The notes beneath the pieces are model-generated. The model had not been told where the DNA came from, did not search any database, and saw only the letters and a list, made by a program, of their open reading frames with translations. DNA of 64,000 nt from NCBI RefSeq assembly GCF_000499845.2, contig NC_023756.2:35604773-35668772 (forward strand). The letters are read 5' to 3'. The position numbers and the translations under genes were made by a program. Shown here piece after piece: positions 40,106 through 50,675 of the stretch; position 1 is the first letter of the stretch, and every line of letters begins with the position of its first letter. The stretch comes from Phaseolus vulgaris. Taxonomy: Eukaryota > Streptophyta > Magnoliopsida > Fabales > Fabaceae.

Positions 40106-41307
40106 TCTTGAACAGAATCAGGGAGGTTCGAAGGCGTGTGGCCCACTGGTAACGCAAGGGGTAAAACGCTGGTGGGAACGAACACTGGAAGAACTCTTTG
40201 CGAGAAGAGAAAGGGTGCAAGTAGAAAGGGTGCAAGTAGGTTACGAAAAGCGCAGAAATGATGAGGACAGTTTCAAAGCTTTGAAGAATCAAATACTGCG
40301 GTTAGAGCGCCAAACGACGCAAATGGAAGTATTGCAGTTATAGCGCTAAACGACGTGAATGGATGCACCGCACGATCGAGCCACGTGGCGGAAGATGGAA
40401 GGATGGCCCTGGCACCCCTGGTTAAACTCAAAAAACGTCGTATCGACAGAATGCCCAAGGGTACGATGCACCGTCGAGAGCGGGTCAGGGGCACAATAGG
40501 AGTCAGAATCAAGTCGAGTGACTGAACGTCCCATCAGCCATGTAAGAAGTGCCACGTGGATAGCACAGGCAAAGCCCTGAGCTCTTCGCCATCCTCAGGC
40601 GTCGACCAGGGCCAAAGTAAAGATAACGCCCAAGGCGACACCAGCATGAGACGCCCGAGGCGTCGCCAGGAAAGGCGCAAAAGGCGACGCCAGCATGAGA
40701 CGTTGCGGGCATCGCCAACCCAAGTATCAACAGTGCCGCCTCCCCGATACCCACAGGTAGGAAAGACTGTGGAGGGAGACGAAATCGAAGAGGTCAAAGC
40801 TAGTTTAGTGGCGTCGCCTCCCCGATACCCACAGGTAGGAAAGACCATGGAGGGAACGACCCCCACCCCTAGAGCACTCGGCGTTTTTAGACACCCTGGG
40901 ACGATACGGCGCTGCTGTAGAAGGCCTCTCCTTAGGCGTGGGCGTCGGGCGCTAAGAATCAAGGGACGGATCGCTTTGGTGTTAGGGACACCCCGTGGAC
41001 GATGCGGCCCCATTAGGCGAGCATCTCCATGGGCGTGGGCATCGACGCGTGACCTTTCCCGGGCATACAGGGCCGCCCAACGCAGTGAAAGAAACGGATA
41101 AAGTACAGGCAAAACAATCGAAGCACGTGAAGGCAAAGGACGAAAGTAAAATCACGCAGGCGGAATTCTATACCTCAATGGCATGAAAGTAGTCATGCAA
41201 AAACCCAAAGTTCTAACGAAAGTGCAGACAATTCAAAGAATTACAAGTTTATCAAAGAAGGTCAAAAACAAGTGTAAAGGAATAAAGTGACGGTCAAGGG
41301 TGGCGGT
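40106..41307 (+). other. Partial LTR-like stretch between the two antisense ORFs
   Basis: No protein supported. Two copies of CCCCGATACCCACAGGTAGG followed by GAAAGAC (40742 and 40820) match a motif of the Tat C LTR (44577 region), and GGCGTCGAC/GGCGTCGCC motifs recur at 40600-40820. This looks like a degraded, truncated LTR of a related element between aORF3 and aORF4. Confidence 0.5.
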
Positions 41308-42620
41308 TCAATCGTCCAGTTCCAGGGGCACGACTTTTCCATCAACAATGTGGTGAGTGGAATCGCAGTTGGAAATGTCGATCCCCGGATTCATGCAGAC
41401 AGCTTGGGCCAGAGCCTCCTGGAATCCCTCCTCGAAAGTGCCCGCCATGTCCTGGATGAGGGTCTTTTTGTCCTTCTCTAGCTCCTCAATGGTGGCGTCC
41501 CCAGAAGTTACCTGCATCTCCAAAGCCTCCTTCTCCACACGGAGTCGGCTGACCTCGACCTACAGTTTGTCATAGTCAACCTGGAGAAGGCCCGTAGCTT
41601 TGGCCTGGGTAGCCATTTCCCCCTCCATCCGCTCCATTTCGTCAGCCTGCTCACAGCAACGGTCCTTCAAGTCCTTTTGAACTTCCTCTTAAGCTTCGAC
41701 TATGTCTTGGAGGCTCGTTACCTGAACTTGGAGGGCGACTTCCCGAGTGTAGAAGTCAGCCTGGAACCCCATCGCCTCTGCCAGTTGTTTTTCAGCCTCT
41801 TCCTTGGCCTCTTGAGCCTACTTCAGAGTGTTTTGGTAGGCCTCGTTTTGGCATTCCAGGGTTTTCTTTTCCTCCTCCAGGGCAGCTACCCTTGTTTCCA
41901 AGGCCTGGAGGGTTTGAGTCTGCAGAACAGCGTTTCTGGCCTGGGCGCGCCATTCAAGGGCCACCGCAAAGAAGGCCCCCAAGTAGAAAGGCATGCCCTC
42001 CTTCCTGTCGGAGCCCTCCGGCATTGTTCCACCACTGAAGCCCCTCATCAGCTGCATAATTGGAGGAGGGATAGCAATAAAATCGGGGGCGGCAGCGACG
42101 GGGGCAGGAGAAGCAGAGACCTCTGCCGGTGGCGGAGGTGGAGCAGACTCGGCGCCTTCGCCTATATCCTCTTGGACGGTTGTGGGGGGAAGGGAAGTAG
42201 TGCTGGGAGGGTTGTCCCTGAATGAATCCTCTCCCTGGGGCGACGCCGCCGGTAGGAGGGGAACCCTTGCAGATTTCCTCCTCTTGAAGGGTGCCACGCC
42301 ATCCGAGTCTTCATCGTCGGATATGATCTCCAAGACCCGTTTCCCTTTGTCGAGGGGGGTTGGGGCCGGCGATGAGGCCACGGCCAGAGGAACGGCGGCA
42401 ATGGGCAGAGGAGAGCCGGGAGTCTGAAGCGCCTCAGGGCTATGTGGGGACGGTGAAGATGAGCCTAGTGGAGCTTCGGTAGTGGTCGGTGGTGGCAGAG
42501 GCAGGGTTGATGGGGGGTTCGGGTCAGCAGCAGGGGCGGAAGAGGCGCCCGCTTTGGCAGCACGAGCGTCCTTTATCGCTTTCGCCAGCATCATCCTTTT
42601 GGAAGCGCCCATCACCGATC
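41308..42620 (-). pseudogene. Antisense ORF copy 4 (aORF4), exon 2
   Basis: Acceptor CTGAATGTAG at 42621, then a basic start (MGASKRMMLAKAIKDARAAK), a long Pro/Ala/Ser region containing KGKRVLEIISDDEDSDG and a nuclear-signal-like PFKRRKSARV, and a coiled coil to the stop at 41308. Three stops interrupt the coiled coil: TAG at 41818, TAA near 41690 and TAG near 41560. The reading phase across the intron fits exon 1. Possible nuclear location is inference from the basic patch. Confidence 0.7.
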
Positions 42621-42805
42621 CTACATTCAGATAAACCAAGCAGCAGAAGTCAAAGCCAAAGCAATTATGCAAAATCACAAAACGCGTAGAAACGTGAGAC
42701 GCGAATCACATGGTATAATGGAAGACAGGTGAAAGAGGCCAGAGGAACAAACATCTGGTAGTAAGGTACAGATAATGAAAGATGGTAAGGGGAGGGTCTC
42801 CATAC

Positions 42806-43595
42806 CAAAATATGTGGTCAGGGCGTGAGCGTTGTATTCGCTCGCGATGAGCTTCAATGTATCGAAGACGATCCCCAGGCCAGCCAAGGCCTTGCATACC
42901 TCCCTGTCAGCAGGGGATAGCTCATCCAGGGTTTTGGCCCTGAGCAGCTTAGGGTGCTCCGTCCAGTACAGGGGAAAGCCATCTAAGGTTGTGGGGTCGT
43001 GCTTGGCGCTACACACCCTAAAGAATTTTCCTTTCAAGTTTTTATAGGAGTTCTGGAAGAGGGAGAGGATGATCCTGCCCGCGATGCCGGAGAAGCTTAC
43101 CCAAAAGCTTTTCCCCTGTTTCTTCACTTCGAAGAAATGCAAGAAAACATCCACGGAAGGAAGGATGCCCAGGTGCCCGCAGAGAATTTGAAAGCCCCTT
43201 ACAAATGCCCAGCTGTTGGGATGGAGCTGGGCGAGGGCGGTGTTAATCTCGGTGAGGAGTTCCCTCTCAAAGGGCGTGAATGGGAGGCGCACCCCGACGC
43301 GTTTAAACACCGTCTGGTACATGAAGAAGAAGGGACTCCCCTTTTTAGGTCTGTCATCCACACACACAGGTTCCCCCGGTCGGCCGGGACGAACGGAGAT
43401 GTGCGCGTCATGAGTACGGCAGAAAGCATTAAAGTTATACAAGTGGGGATCCCCACGATGATTCTCCAGGTCCTGAAAGGATGTCAGGCTGGTACACTCG
43501 TTCAAAAGCTCGTCGGGGGCCCATGTATAGAAGGCTTTATAATTGGACTTGGGGGTCTTGGGGGGAGAACCAGACTTTGCGTTCGGGCGCGTCAT
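42806..43595 (-). CDS. Antisense ORF copy 4 (aORF4), exon 1, intact
   Basis: ATG at 43595; 263 codons without a stop to the donor TTTTG|GTATGG at 42805. It carries the full PF04195-like domain: KAFYTWAPDELLNECTS, PGEPVCVDDRP, FTPFERELLTEINTALAQLH, HPNSWAFVRGFQ, VDVFLHFFEV, TLDGFPLYW and LSPADREVCKALA. Intron 2 (42621-42805, 185 bases) and a 5'-UTR intron (43611-43854) frame it. Best preserved of the four copies; use it as the query for the others. Function unknown. Some databases call the family a transposase, but I see no catalytic triad. Confidence 0.78.
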
Positions 43596-44323
43596 GGTGT
43601 GAATAAATAGCTGGAGAAAGAAGAAAGGAAAAAGGTTTTTAACAAAGTGATGCCAAGACAGAAAAAGGGGTAAAACCCCAGGAAATACCACCCACGCGAG
43701 AAAACCCAGAAAGAAGGAGAAGGGAACAGAGAAGAAAGGAGAAGCGGAAGAACACAGTAATGCATAAACGTAAACAGTCCCAGGCAGTTCAATAAACTAT
43801 GCAATGCGACAAAGGAGAAGAGTCGGGATGCACAAAAATCATACCTTTGTTTTCGAAGCAAGGGAGGAAGGAGAGCACGAAGGAAAGAGCAGGAGTTACA
43901 GGGAAAGGGTTTGAAGGTGATGAACAGTGCGGAGTTGCAGAGAGAATGGATGTAACAGTGGTGTGAGTGCGGGGTTTGGGGTAACTTGAACGTTACATTT
44001 GCAACCCAAGAGGCGCTAATCAGGAGCCGTGAGATCTTGCCGCGTGTCAAAGGATTAAGCGCTCAAGGGGAGCGCAAGAGACTCTAGAGGCTGGCCGTGT
44101 GATGAGCCACGTGGCGCACGATTAAACGTAGCCCCAAAAGGTGTTATTTTCCCCGCTTCAGAGGATGTCCAATCAGCCATTAAGAGCGCCCCTATGGTTC
44201 AGAGAGTGTCACGTCAATAATTCGAGAATTGTTGAGTCAGCAGGGAATGACACGTCATCACGGTGACACGTGGACGGCATGGGCGAGGCCTTAGTCTTTG
44301 CGCTGAAGACAAGTCTTCGGCTT
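43596..44323 (-). other. Leader of aORF4 with a 5'-UTR intron
   Basis: On the minus strand, donor ACAAAG|GTATGATT (intron from 43854) and acceptor CTTTCTCCAG (43611) enclose a 244-base pyrimidine-rich intron; the ATG is 15 bases on. 43855-44323 would be 5'-UTR and promoter; no convincing TATA box was found. Confidence 0.5.
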
Positions 44324-44339
44324 AAGACTGGGGGGCTTG
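44324..44339 (+). other. Polypurine tract of Tat C
   Basis: AAGACTGGGGGGCTTG directly before the 3' LTR start TGTACCG. Confidence 0.8.
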
Positions 44340-45561
44340 TGTACCGTCCCGTATCCGGGCGTTGACAAAGTCAAGGTCAAAGTCAACATCTGGACTCAAA
44401 GTCAACATCTGGACTCAAAGTCAACATAAGGCATCGCCTAGGTGAAGAAACGCTAAGTGCCAGCGTCGCCAAGAGGAAGCGTCGCCAAGGCAGGGCGTCG
44501 CCTAGGTGAAGGCGTCGCCCAACCAGGGCGTCGCCGAGATTAAATATCACTAAGACAAGGCGATCACGGTGTGGTTCCCCGATACCCATGGGTAGGAAAG
44601 ACCATGGAGGGAGCAACACCGTGGGAAGGCCTCAAATCCCGATAATCCGGGGAAGTAATAAAGAGAAGAGAAAGGTGGCTTCAAGGCCATAGTAATAGCA
44701 CCAGTGTAGGGCAGCCTGACTCGTGAAGTACCCCTGCCGCCCCAGAGACGCCTTTGGGACAGATACGACTCAAGAGGAGGGTCACGCCCAGGGTAGCCGG
44801 GTGCAGGGTACGAGAGGAAGGCAGATACGCTCTCAAAGTGAGTGACTAGATGATTGGGGGCATGAGTTGGCACCCAAAAAGTCACCCCTTGCGCAGTAGC
44901 ACTCCCAAGCAGGAGGGCTCACACGAAGAAACGCCCCAGATGGGGTCATGGCGCTGTGAGGCCCTCCACGTGTACAACAGCCAGGTCAGAATAGAAACAC
45001 CATTTAGTCAGGTACCAGGTAATTAAAGTCATTTAATACAGTTTCTGTTTCAAGCGTTTAAGGTACTATAAAGGCTCCCAAGCGTTTCAACGTCTTAAAT
45101 GCGCTACGTTTTCTAATTAGACGCGTTAATTAAGTGCGTTACGTTTTATGATTAAAAGCGCTTTAAGGCGCTTTAAATGCTTGGGTAGTTTAAATAGCGC
45201 CGAGAATGTTGGGAACGGGGTTCGAACTTTTGGCAAATTTTCCAGAAACACTCTAGTTGCTTGCTCGAGCCTTGAGGTTACGCACAAGGGACTAGGGAGA
45301 GATTTTTGCCAGAACGAGAAAATATACACTAGACACAGTTTCCTTTTTACCACCTTCAGAGTGCCATACGCGGTGCTCCGATATGGAGGTGCATAGTTTT
45401 TGGTGTTTTTTGCTGGCTGACTTGAGCGTCGGAGTGCAAACGGCCGCTAGGGCGCCCTTTTGTCCTTCTTTGCAGGAATCCACAGGTGATCAGTGGGAAG
45501 GAGTCCCTAGCAGACGGTCGAGGTCGCGCACGAAGACGTCCCAGGTCAACCGGACGGAATA
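44340..45561 (+). repeat. 3' LTR of Tat C
   Basis: About 1222 bases, uninterrupted, so it shows the empty site of the solo LTR found in the 5' copy. A 20-base unit (AACATCTGGACTCAAAGTC) is duplicated near 44386-44425. TATAAAG at 45067. Confidence 0.9.
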
Positions 45562-45566
45562 ATATT

Positions 45567-45966
45567 CTTGGATGAGAGCATGTTTTGTTGACCTCTTCAC
45601 ATCTTCAGTACCCTCATGAGTCACTTCTAAGACTTCCCACATCTCCTTAGCTGACTTACATTGAGATATCCTGAAGAACTCATCCATTGTCAATGCAGAG
45701 GTTATGATGTTCTTGGCCACAAGATCATGTTGAGCCTTCCTTCTTTCGGTCTCATTCCATTTTGATCTTGGCTTTACCACTTCTTCATCCTTGACAACCT
45801 GCATTGGCACATAAGGTCCATTGACCACAGCTTCCCAAATTAATGCATCAATAGATTCCATGAAAATTCTCATTCTAACTATCCAAAATGCATAGTTCAT
45901 TCCATTGAACATAGGTGGTCTATTAACAGCAGATCCCTCAGCAAAAAGCACATTAAACTCAAACAT
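45567..45966 (-). pseudogene. Sirevirus gag, N-terminal third
   Basis: ATG at 45966 (FEFNVLFAEGSAVNRPPMF). Early gag core: NYAFWIVRMRIFMESID, VAKNIITSALTMDEFFRI, KSAKEMWEVLEVTHEG. It ends at the ATATT duplication in the codons for HALIQEY, where Tat C entered; the frame resumes at 31891. Confidence 0.88.
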
Positions 45967-45994
45967 TATTACAAACAAACTTGATTAAAATACA

Positions 45995-46014
45995 AGTCCT
46001 AGCTCTTGATACCA
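45995..46014 (-). promoter_or_regulatory. Primer-binding site of the Sirevirus
   Basis: Minus strand TGGTATCAAGAGCTAGGACT, two bases from the 5' LTR end. It resembles the initiator-Met site (TGGTATCAGAGC) with one extra A. Confidence 0.7.
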
Positions 46015-46016
46015 AT

Positions 46017-47785
46017 TGTTGGGTTTAATAGTGCCAAAGTTCAAGAGGGGGGGTGAATTGACCTTTTAAAACTTTCTCGCAGAAACAGTGTTTAACACAG
46101 TTTACAGAAAATAAATCGATTTATGTGAAAATGAACAGATTTATTTCAGCACTGTTTTTGTTTAAAAAACGTTTATACAGCAAGGCTAATCACAAGATTC
46201 TGCAAATAGATTTTCCAGATGCACACACACTGATAAAAAAAACCAGTGAAACACAAAACAACAAACTTCAATTTCAAGCAAGTGATTAAGGTTCAATTGA
46301 TAACATGCCAATTAATTGAGTAACCTTTACAATCAACCTGTTCCAGTGGCTTTTAACAAACTATGAGTGTTCTTCTTGATATCAAACAGTTTTCCAGAAA
46401 TTATGAACAATGAATCACAGAACAACAAGCTTCAATTTTAAGCAATTGTTTAAGGTTCAATTAATAGCTTTGACAATTTCTTGAGCAACCTATCACAATC
46501 AATCTGTTCCAGTAGCTTTTAACAAATTTTATATGTTCTTATCTAACTCAAACAACTTTTCCAGAAATTAAGAACAGGATGAAACGAGCCCAGAAAAAAC
46601 CGATTTATTAATGAATGAACAGATTTATTTCTTTGTTGTTTTATCAATTATGCAGAAACTTAATTGCAGAGATTGAGAGAGAATGAACACAGGGCAGTTA
46701 TACTGGTTCACTCAACTGAGCTACATCCAGTCTTCACCTAAAACCAAGGTGAAATTCAATAAATCACAGTACAAACAAACACAATTCCCACTATTCTTGA
46801 AACCTACAAGAACTTAGGTACTCTTGCTGAAAAAACCTATTTCAGCTCACACACACTCTTCAAGAAAACCTATCAAGAAGAGTGTTCAACCAAACTGTTA
46901 CAAGAAATGAAAAGTGAAACGACTACACCTGATTGAGGATACAAAGATCTGCCTTAAACCAGTAGGCAAGATTGCTAGAACAGTAGCAGCACCTCACACC
47001 AAGCTTTTGGAACCAAACCAAGAACAAGCACTTTGTGATTTTCGAAATCTTTGAAGAACAAATGTTAATCCTTTGTAAACTCTTAATTCTCTGCTGTCAA
47101 AACTTGTTTTTGCAAATGTATGAACGATTTTAAAACTCAGAAACAAGTTTTCATTTTATAGAAAACCAACTTATAACAGATTTTTGAAAAACAGTTAAAG
47201 CTGTTATAAAATGAACAGATTGAAAATAAAAAGAACAGATTTATTTTCAAAAGCAGTTAGAGAATTTGTTAAGTGAGGAGACTTAGTCAACCATTCTGGT
47301 GCTGAGATAATACTGAAAATCGTTTAAGCTTGACATGGCACCAGAGACAAAAAGAATCTATTCATTTACAGATGAACAGATTTATTTTTCAAAACGAAAA
47401 CAGAAAAGCTTAACTGTTTGAAACTCAGTCGTTTTGAAAGATAGAAGACTTAGTCAAAATACATGATGCACGAAATCTAATTTTCACAAGACTTAGCCAA
47501 GGCATCAGTGTAAAAATGAATCTGTTTATTTAGAAAAGAACATATTTATTTTTATGCAGTAAACGTGTTTTTTGTAAAACATGTGAAAAACAGTTTAAGA
47601 AAACTTATGCTTGTTCTTATCACATGGCCAGTGGTTATGAGGTGAGTTACTAAGCAAAAAGCCCACTCTTAGACAACCTCTAAGCACTACCTACGACACA
47701 CTTAAAGCACAGCAAAATACACATGAAATGTACATAGAAGTCTTCATCAAACACAATCTTGAAGGGGCAGCAACCATCTTCAACA
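46017..47785 (-). repeat. 5' LTR of the Sirevirus
   Basis: 1769 bases, TGTTGGGTTTAATAG to ATCTTCAACA on the plus strand, followed by the GTATC duplication (47786-47790). Pairs with 13779-15540. Confidence 0.9.
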
Positions 47786-49138
47786 GTATCGTCGACAAGG
47801 CACATGAAGATGAAGCTACCCGACTTGGGGGGAAAGGTGATTACCATCAAGTCAGATCAGAAGGAGGCGAAGAGGTGTTACGAGAACAACCTCAAAAGGA
47901 AAAGAGGGGTGTTCATGGTCACTACACGTGCACCACACTCAGAAGAGGTCGCCCGGATTGAGATCCTTCACGCAGAGATCACCCGTAAGGGGCGAGTGTA
48001 GAGAGGAGTACCCACTGTCACCACTTCGGGAACAAAGTGAAGAGTGGGCCGCCAGAGCAGAGATCACCCGCGTGGAGATCACCCGGGAGAGGCGACTTGA
48101 GCTAGCCGGTGATGTGAGGGAAAGAGAGATTGGAGGAAAAGTTTTCAAGCTTGGCAGTGCTCTCGACCAAGCGGCGCAAGATCAGATAGCCGAAGTCATA
48201 GCACGACAACTGGATTCCTTCGCATGGTCCGCCTTGGACATGCCTGGCATAGACCCAGACTTTCTGTGCCATCGCCTGACCATGGATCCCAAGGTTCGGC
48301 CTGTTCGCCAGAGACGAAGGAAGTTTAATGAAAAGAGGCGTCAGGTCATCAGGGAAGAGACGCGGAAGCTGCTAAGTGTTGGCCACATCAGGGAGATCCA
48401 ATACCCGGAGTGGTTGGGGAACGTGGTCTTGGGGAAAAAGGCCAATGGGAAGTGGAGAATGTGCGTTGACTTAATGGACCTCAACAAGGCGTGCCCAAAG
48501 GACTCTTACCCTCTGCCGAGCATTGATGCGTTGGTGGACAACGCCTCGGGTTGCAGGATGCTCAACTTCCTGGATGCCTTTTCTGGGTATAACTAGATTA
48601 AGATGCATCCTAGGGACGAATGCAAGACAGCGTTCATGACTGAGCTGTCTTGCTACTGTTACACGGTCATGCCCTTCAGGCTAAAGAATGCAGGCGCCAC
48701 CTACCAGAGGCCGATGGACAGAGTGCTCGCGCCCATGATAAGACGAAACGTGCAAGCCTACATGGATGACATGGAGGTGACTTCGTAGGCTAAAGAACAA
48801 CACGTCGTTGACTTGGAAGAGCTATTTACGACAATAACTAAGTACAGACTGAAGCTGAATCCGAAGAAGTGCGTGTTCGGGGTAGAAGCAGGGAAGTTTC
48901 TAGGTTTCTTGCTCACCGAGCGGGGGATAGAAGCGAACCCAGAGAAGTGCACTGCAATCTTGGCGACGAGAAGCCCAAGTTCAGTGAAAGAAGTACAGCA
49001 GCTGACTGGGCGCATGGTCGCCCTGTCCAAATTCGTGTCAACTGGAGGAGACAAGGGACACCCCTACTTCTAGTGCCTAAGGAGAAACAACAAATTCGTA
49101 TGGACCCAAGAGTGTGAAGAGGCGTTCCTCAAGCTAAA
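47786..49138 (+). pseudogene. Tat element B: protease end and reverse transcriptase
   Basis: Resumes element B after the Sirevirus: RHMKMKLPDLGGKVITIKSD, an acidic linker, then RT with WRMCVDLMDLNKACPKDSYP, LDAFSGYN, MPFRLKNAGATYQRP and an altered catalytic strand YMDDMEV (about 48755). In-frame TAGs occur after LDAFSGYN (about 48595), near 48787 and near 49072. The frame breaks off at EEAFLKL (49137), where copia sequence begins; RNase H, integrase and the 3' LTR are missing. Confidence 0.85.
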
Positions 49139-50614
49139 CCCTAAACCTAATCCAGCTCTTCCAAAAACACAATTTTGAGATGCCAAGACATTCTCAAAGT
49201 TGGATTTTCCTTTTGAAAGCTTATCCACAGTACTAACAAGATAGTGTACTTTCTTTTCAAGATTTTCACAATTTTCACAAACAAGAGAGTCACACATATG
49301 AGAAGAGTTCTTGCAATGATTTTCCAGATTTTCAAAATCAGTTTTTGATTTTTCCAGCTCTTCTTCAAGTGTCTTAACCCTCTTCAAAAGCTAGTTGTTA
49401 AGCCCTTTCAAACGGTTGTTTGAGAGAACCAATCGATTAGCTTCTTCATGAGTTTCTTGAAAAGCTTCAAGCAATTTACTATAATTTTCAGCACTTAGGG
49501 AAGCACATGAACTTACATTGCTTGAGCTACATGACTCATCATCTCCTTTTGCAATCAAGCATATGTTTGCTTTTTCTTCTTCACTTGATGATGAGCTTGA
49601 TGAGGAGACTTCATTCTCATCCCAAGCTATGTATGCTCTTCTTGACTTTCCCTTTTTCTCCTTGTGGCTTGATTTACTTTCATTGCTTTCTTTGTTTGGG
49701 CAATCTGCATTAATGTGCCCTTGTTCACCACAACCAAAGCAAGTATAGTTGTTAGAATTGAAATCACTAGTTTTCTTGTTGCCATACCTTTCTTTGTTGG
49801 CTTCTTTGTTGCGATTTCTCTTCAAAAATCTACTAAACTTCTTGGACAACAAACTAAGGTTTTCTTCTTCACTTTCATCACTTGATTCTTGCTTGCTTTT
49901 GTGCTTGACAAATTTCAAGGCAATGCTTCTCACATGCTTGTCTTCACTCTCTTGAACATTGAGTCTATTCATTTCTAACTCATGTTCTCTAAGCTTACCA
50001 AATAAAGAAGCCGTTGTCAAGGATGTCAAATCTTTTGACTCAGAAATTGCTGTCATTTTTGGTTGCCATGATCTATCAAGACACTTGAGGATCTTGATAT
50101 TTAGCTCTTCTTTATCAAAGGTTTTCCCAAGGCTCATAAGGTGGTTGATGATGTGGGTGAACCTTTTTTGTACTTTAGTTATTCACTCACCTTTAAGCAT
50201 TCTAAACATTTCATATTCCTGAATTAGAGTATGCTTTCTAGCTCTCTTCACATCATTGGTTCCTTCATAAGTCACCTCCGAAGTGTCCCACATCTCCTTG
50301 ACCGAAGAGCATTAAGAAATCCTAAAAAATTCATCTGAATTCAAGGCAGATGTTATGATGTTCTTAGCAATACAATCAAATTTGGCCTTCTTGTTTTCAG
50401 AATCAGTCCATTGAGACCAAGGTTTTTCAATGGAAGATCCATCTTTTTCAATTTTTGGAATAAAAGGACCATTTTCAATTGCATCCCAAATTCCCTTGTC
50501 AAGAGATTCAACAAAGATTTTCATCCTAACTTTCCATAATTGGTAATTCCAACCACAGAAAAGAGGTGGTCTGTTGATTGATGCACCCTCTCCAAAAGGT
50601 AGTTTTTCAGCCAC
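49139..50614 (-). pseudogene. Copia 2 gag, truncated and broken
   Basis: Gag of a second Sirevirus-like copia family. The start codon is GTG (50614) where the related copy has ATG. Core motifs RPPLFCGWNYQLWKVRMKIF, IAKNIITSALNSDEFFRIS and ILKCLDRSWQPKMTAI, one zinc knuckle CFGCGEQGHINADC, then a serine/acid stretch and coiled coil. Stops near 50312 and 50190 break the N-terminal part. It is cut at about 49139-49146, before the second knuckle, by the junction with element B. No pol survives. Confidence 0.85.
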
Positions 50615-50675
50615 TGAAAAAAGGTTTTAGGATCAAACTTGAGTATTTTTCAAGTACCAAGCTCTTGATGCCAAT

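Larger units (their letters stand above)
31892..45561 (+). mobile_element. Tat-type Ty3/gypsy element C, gag-less, with antisense ORFs
   Basis: 13.7 kb, flanked by ATATT (31887-31891 and 45562-45566). 5' LTR 31892-34693 (holding a solo LTR at 32759-34351), PBS, protease-RT-RNase H-integrase 34711-38639, minisatellite, aORF3 exon 1, an LTR-like fragment, two-exon aORF4, PPT, 3' LTR 44340-45561. Gag is absent. LTR divergence seems around 1-2 percent by eye, plus a 20-base tandem duplication in the 3' copy. The 3' end reads GGAATAA where the 5' LTR has GGAACA, a small end mutation. Confidence 0.9.
13779..47785 (-). mobile_element. Sirevirus-type Ty1/copia element, split by three insertions
   Basis: Minus-strand element of 34 kb as it stands, about 10.3 kb without its inserts. 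In element order: 5' LTR 46017-47785, PBS, gag (45966-45567 then 31891-30609), pol (30596-27715 then 22463-22242), ORF3 (21836-21764 then 16998-15898), two PPTs, 3' LTR 13779-15540. GTATC flanks both ends. The inserts are a chromovirus (16999-21763), small element copy 2 (22464-27714) and Tat C (31892-45561). Sirevirus membership rests on the two Gag zinc knuckles, the ORF after pol and the doubled PPT. Pol has in-frame stops, so it is dead. Confidence 0.88.

Noticed and set aside
42489..43610. Plus-strand open frames opposite aORF4 (42999-43610, 41993-42427)
   Set aside because: The minus strand carries the conserved PF04195-like blocks and splice sites; the plus frames have no motifs and follow Tat sense-strand leader.
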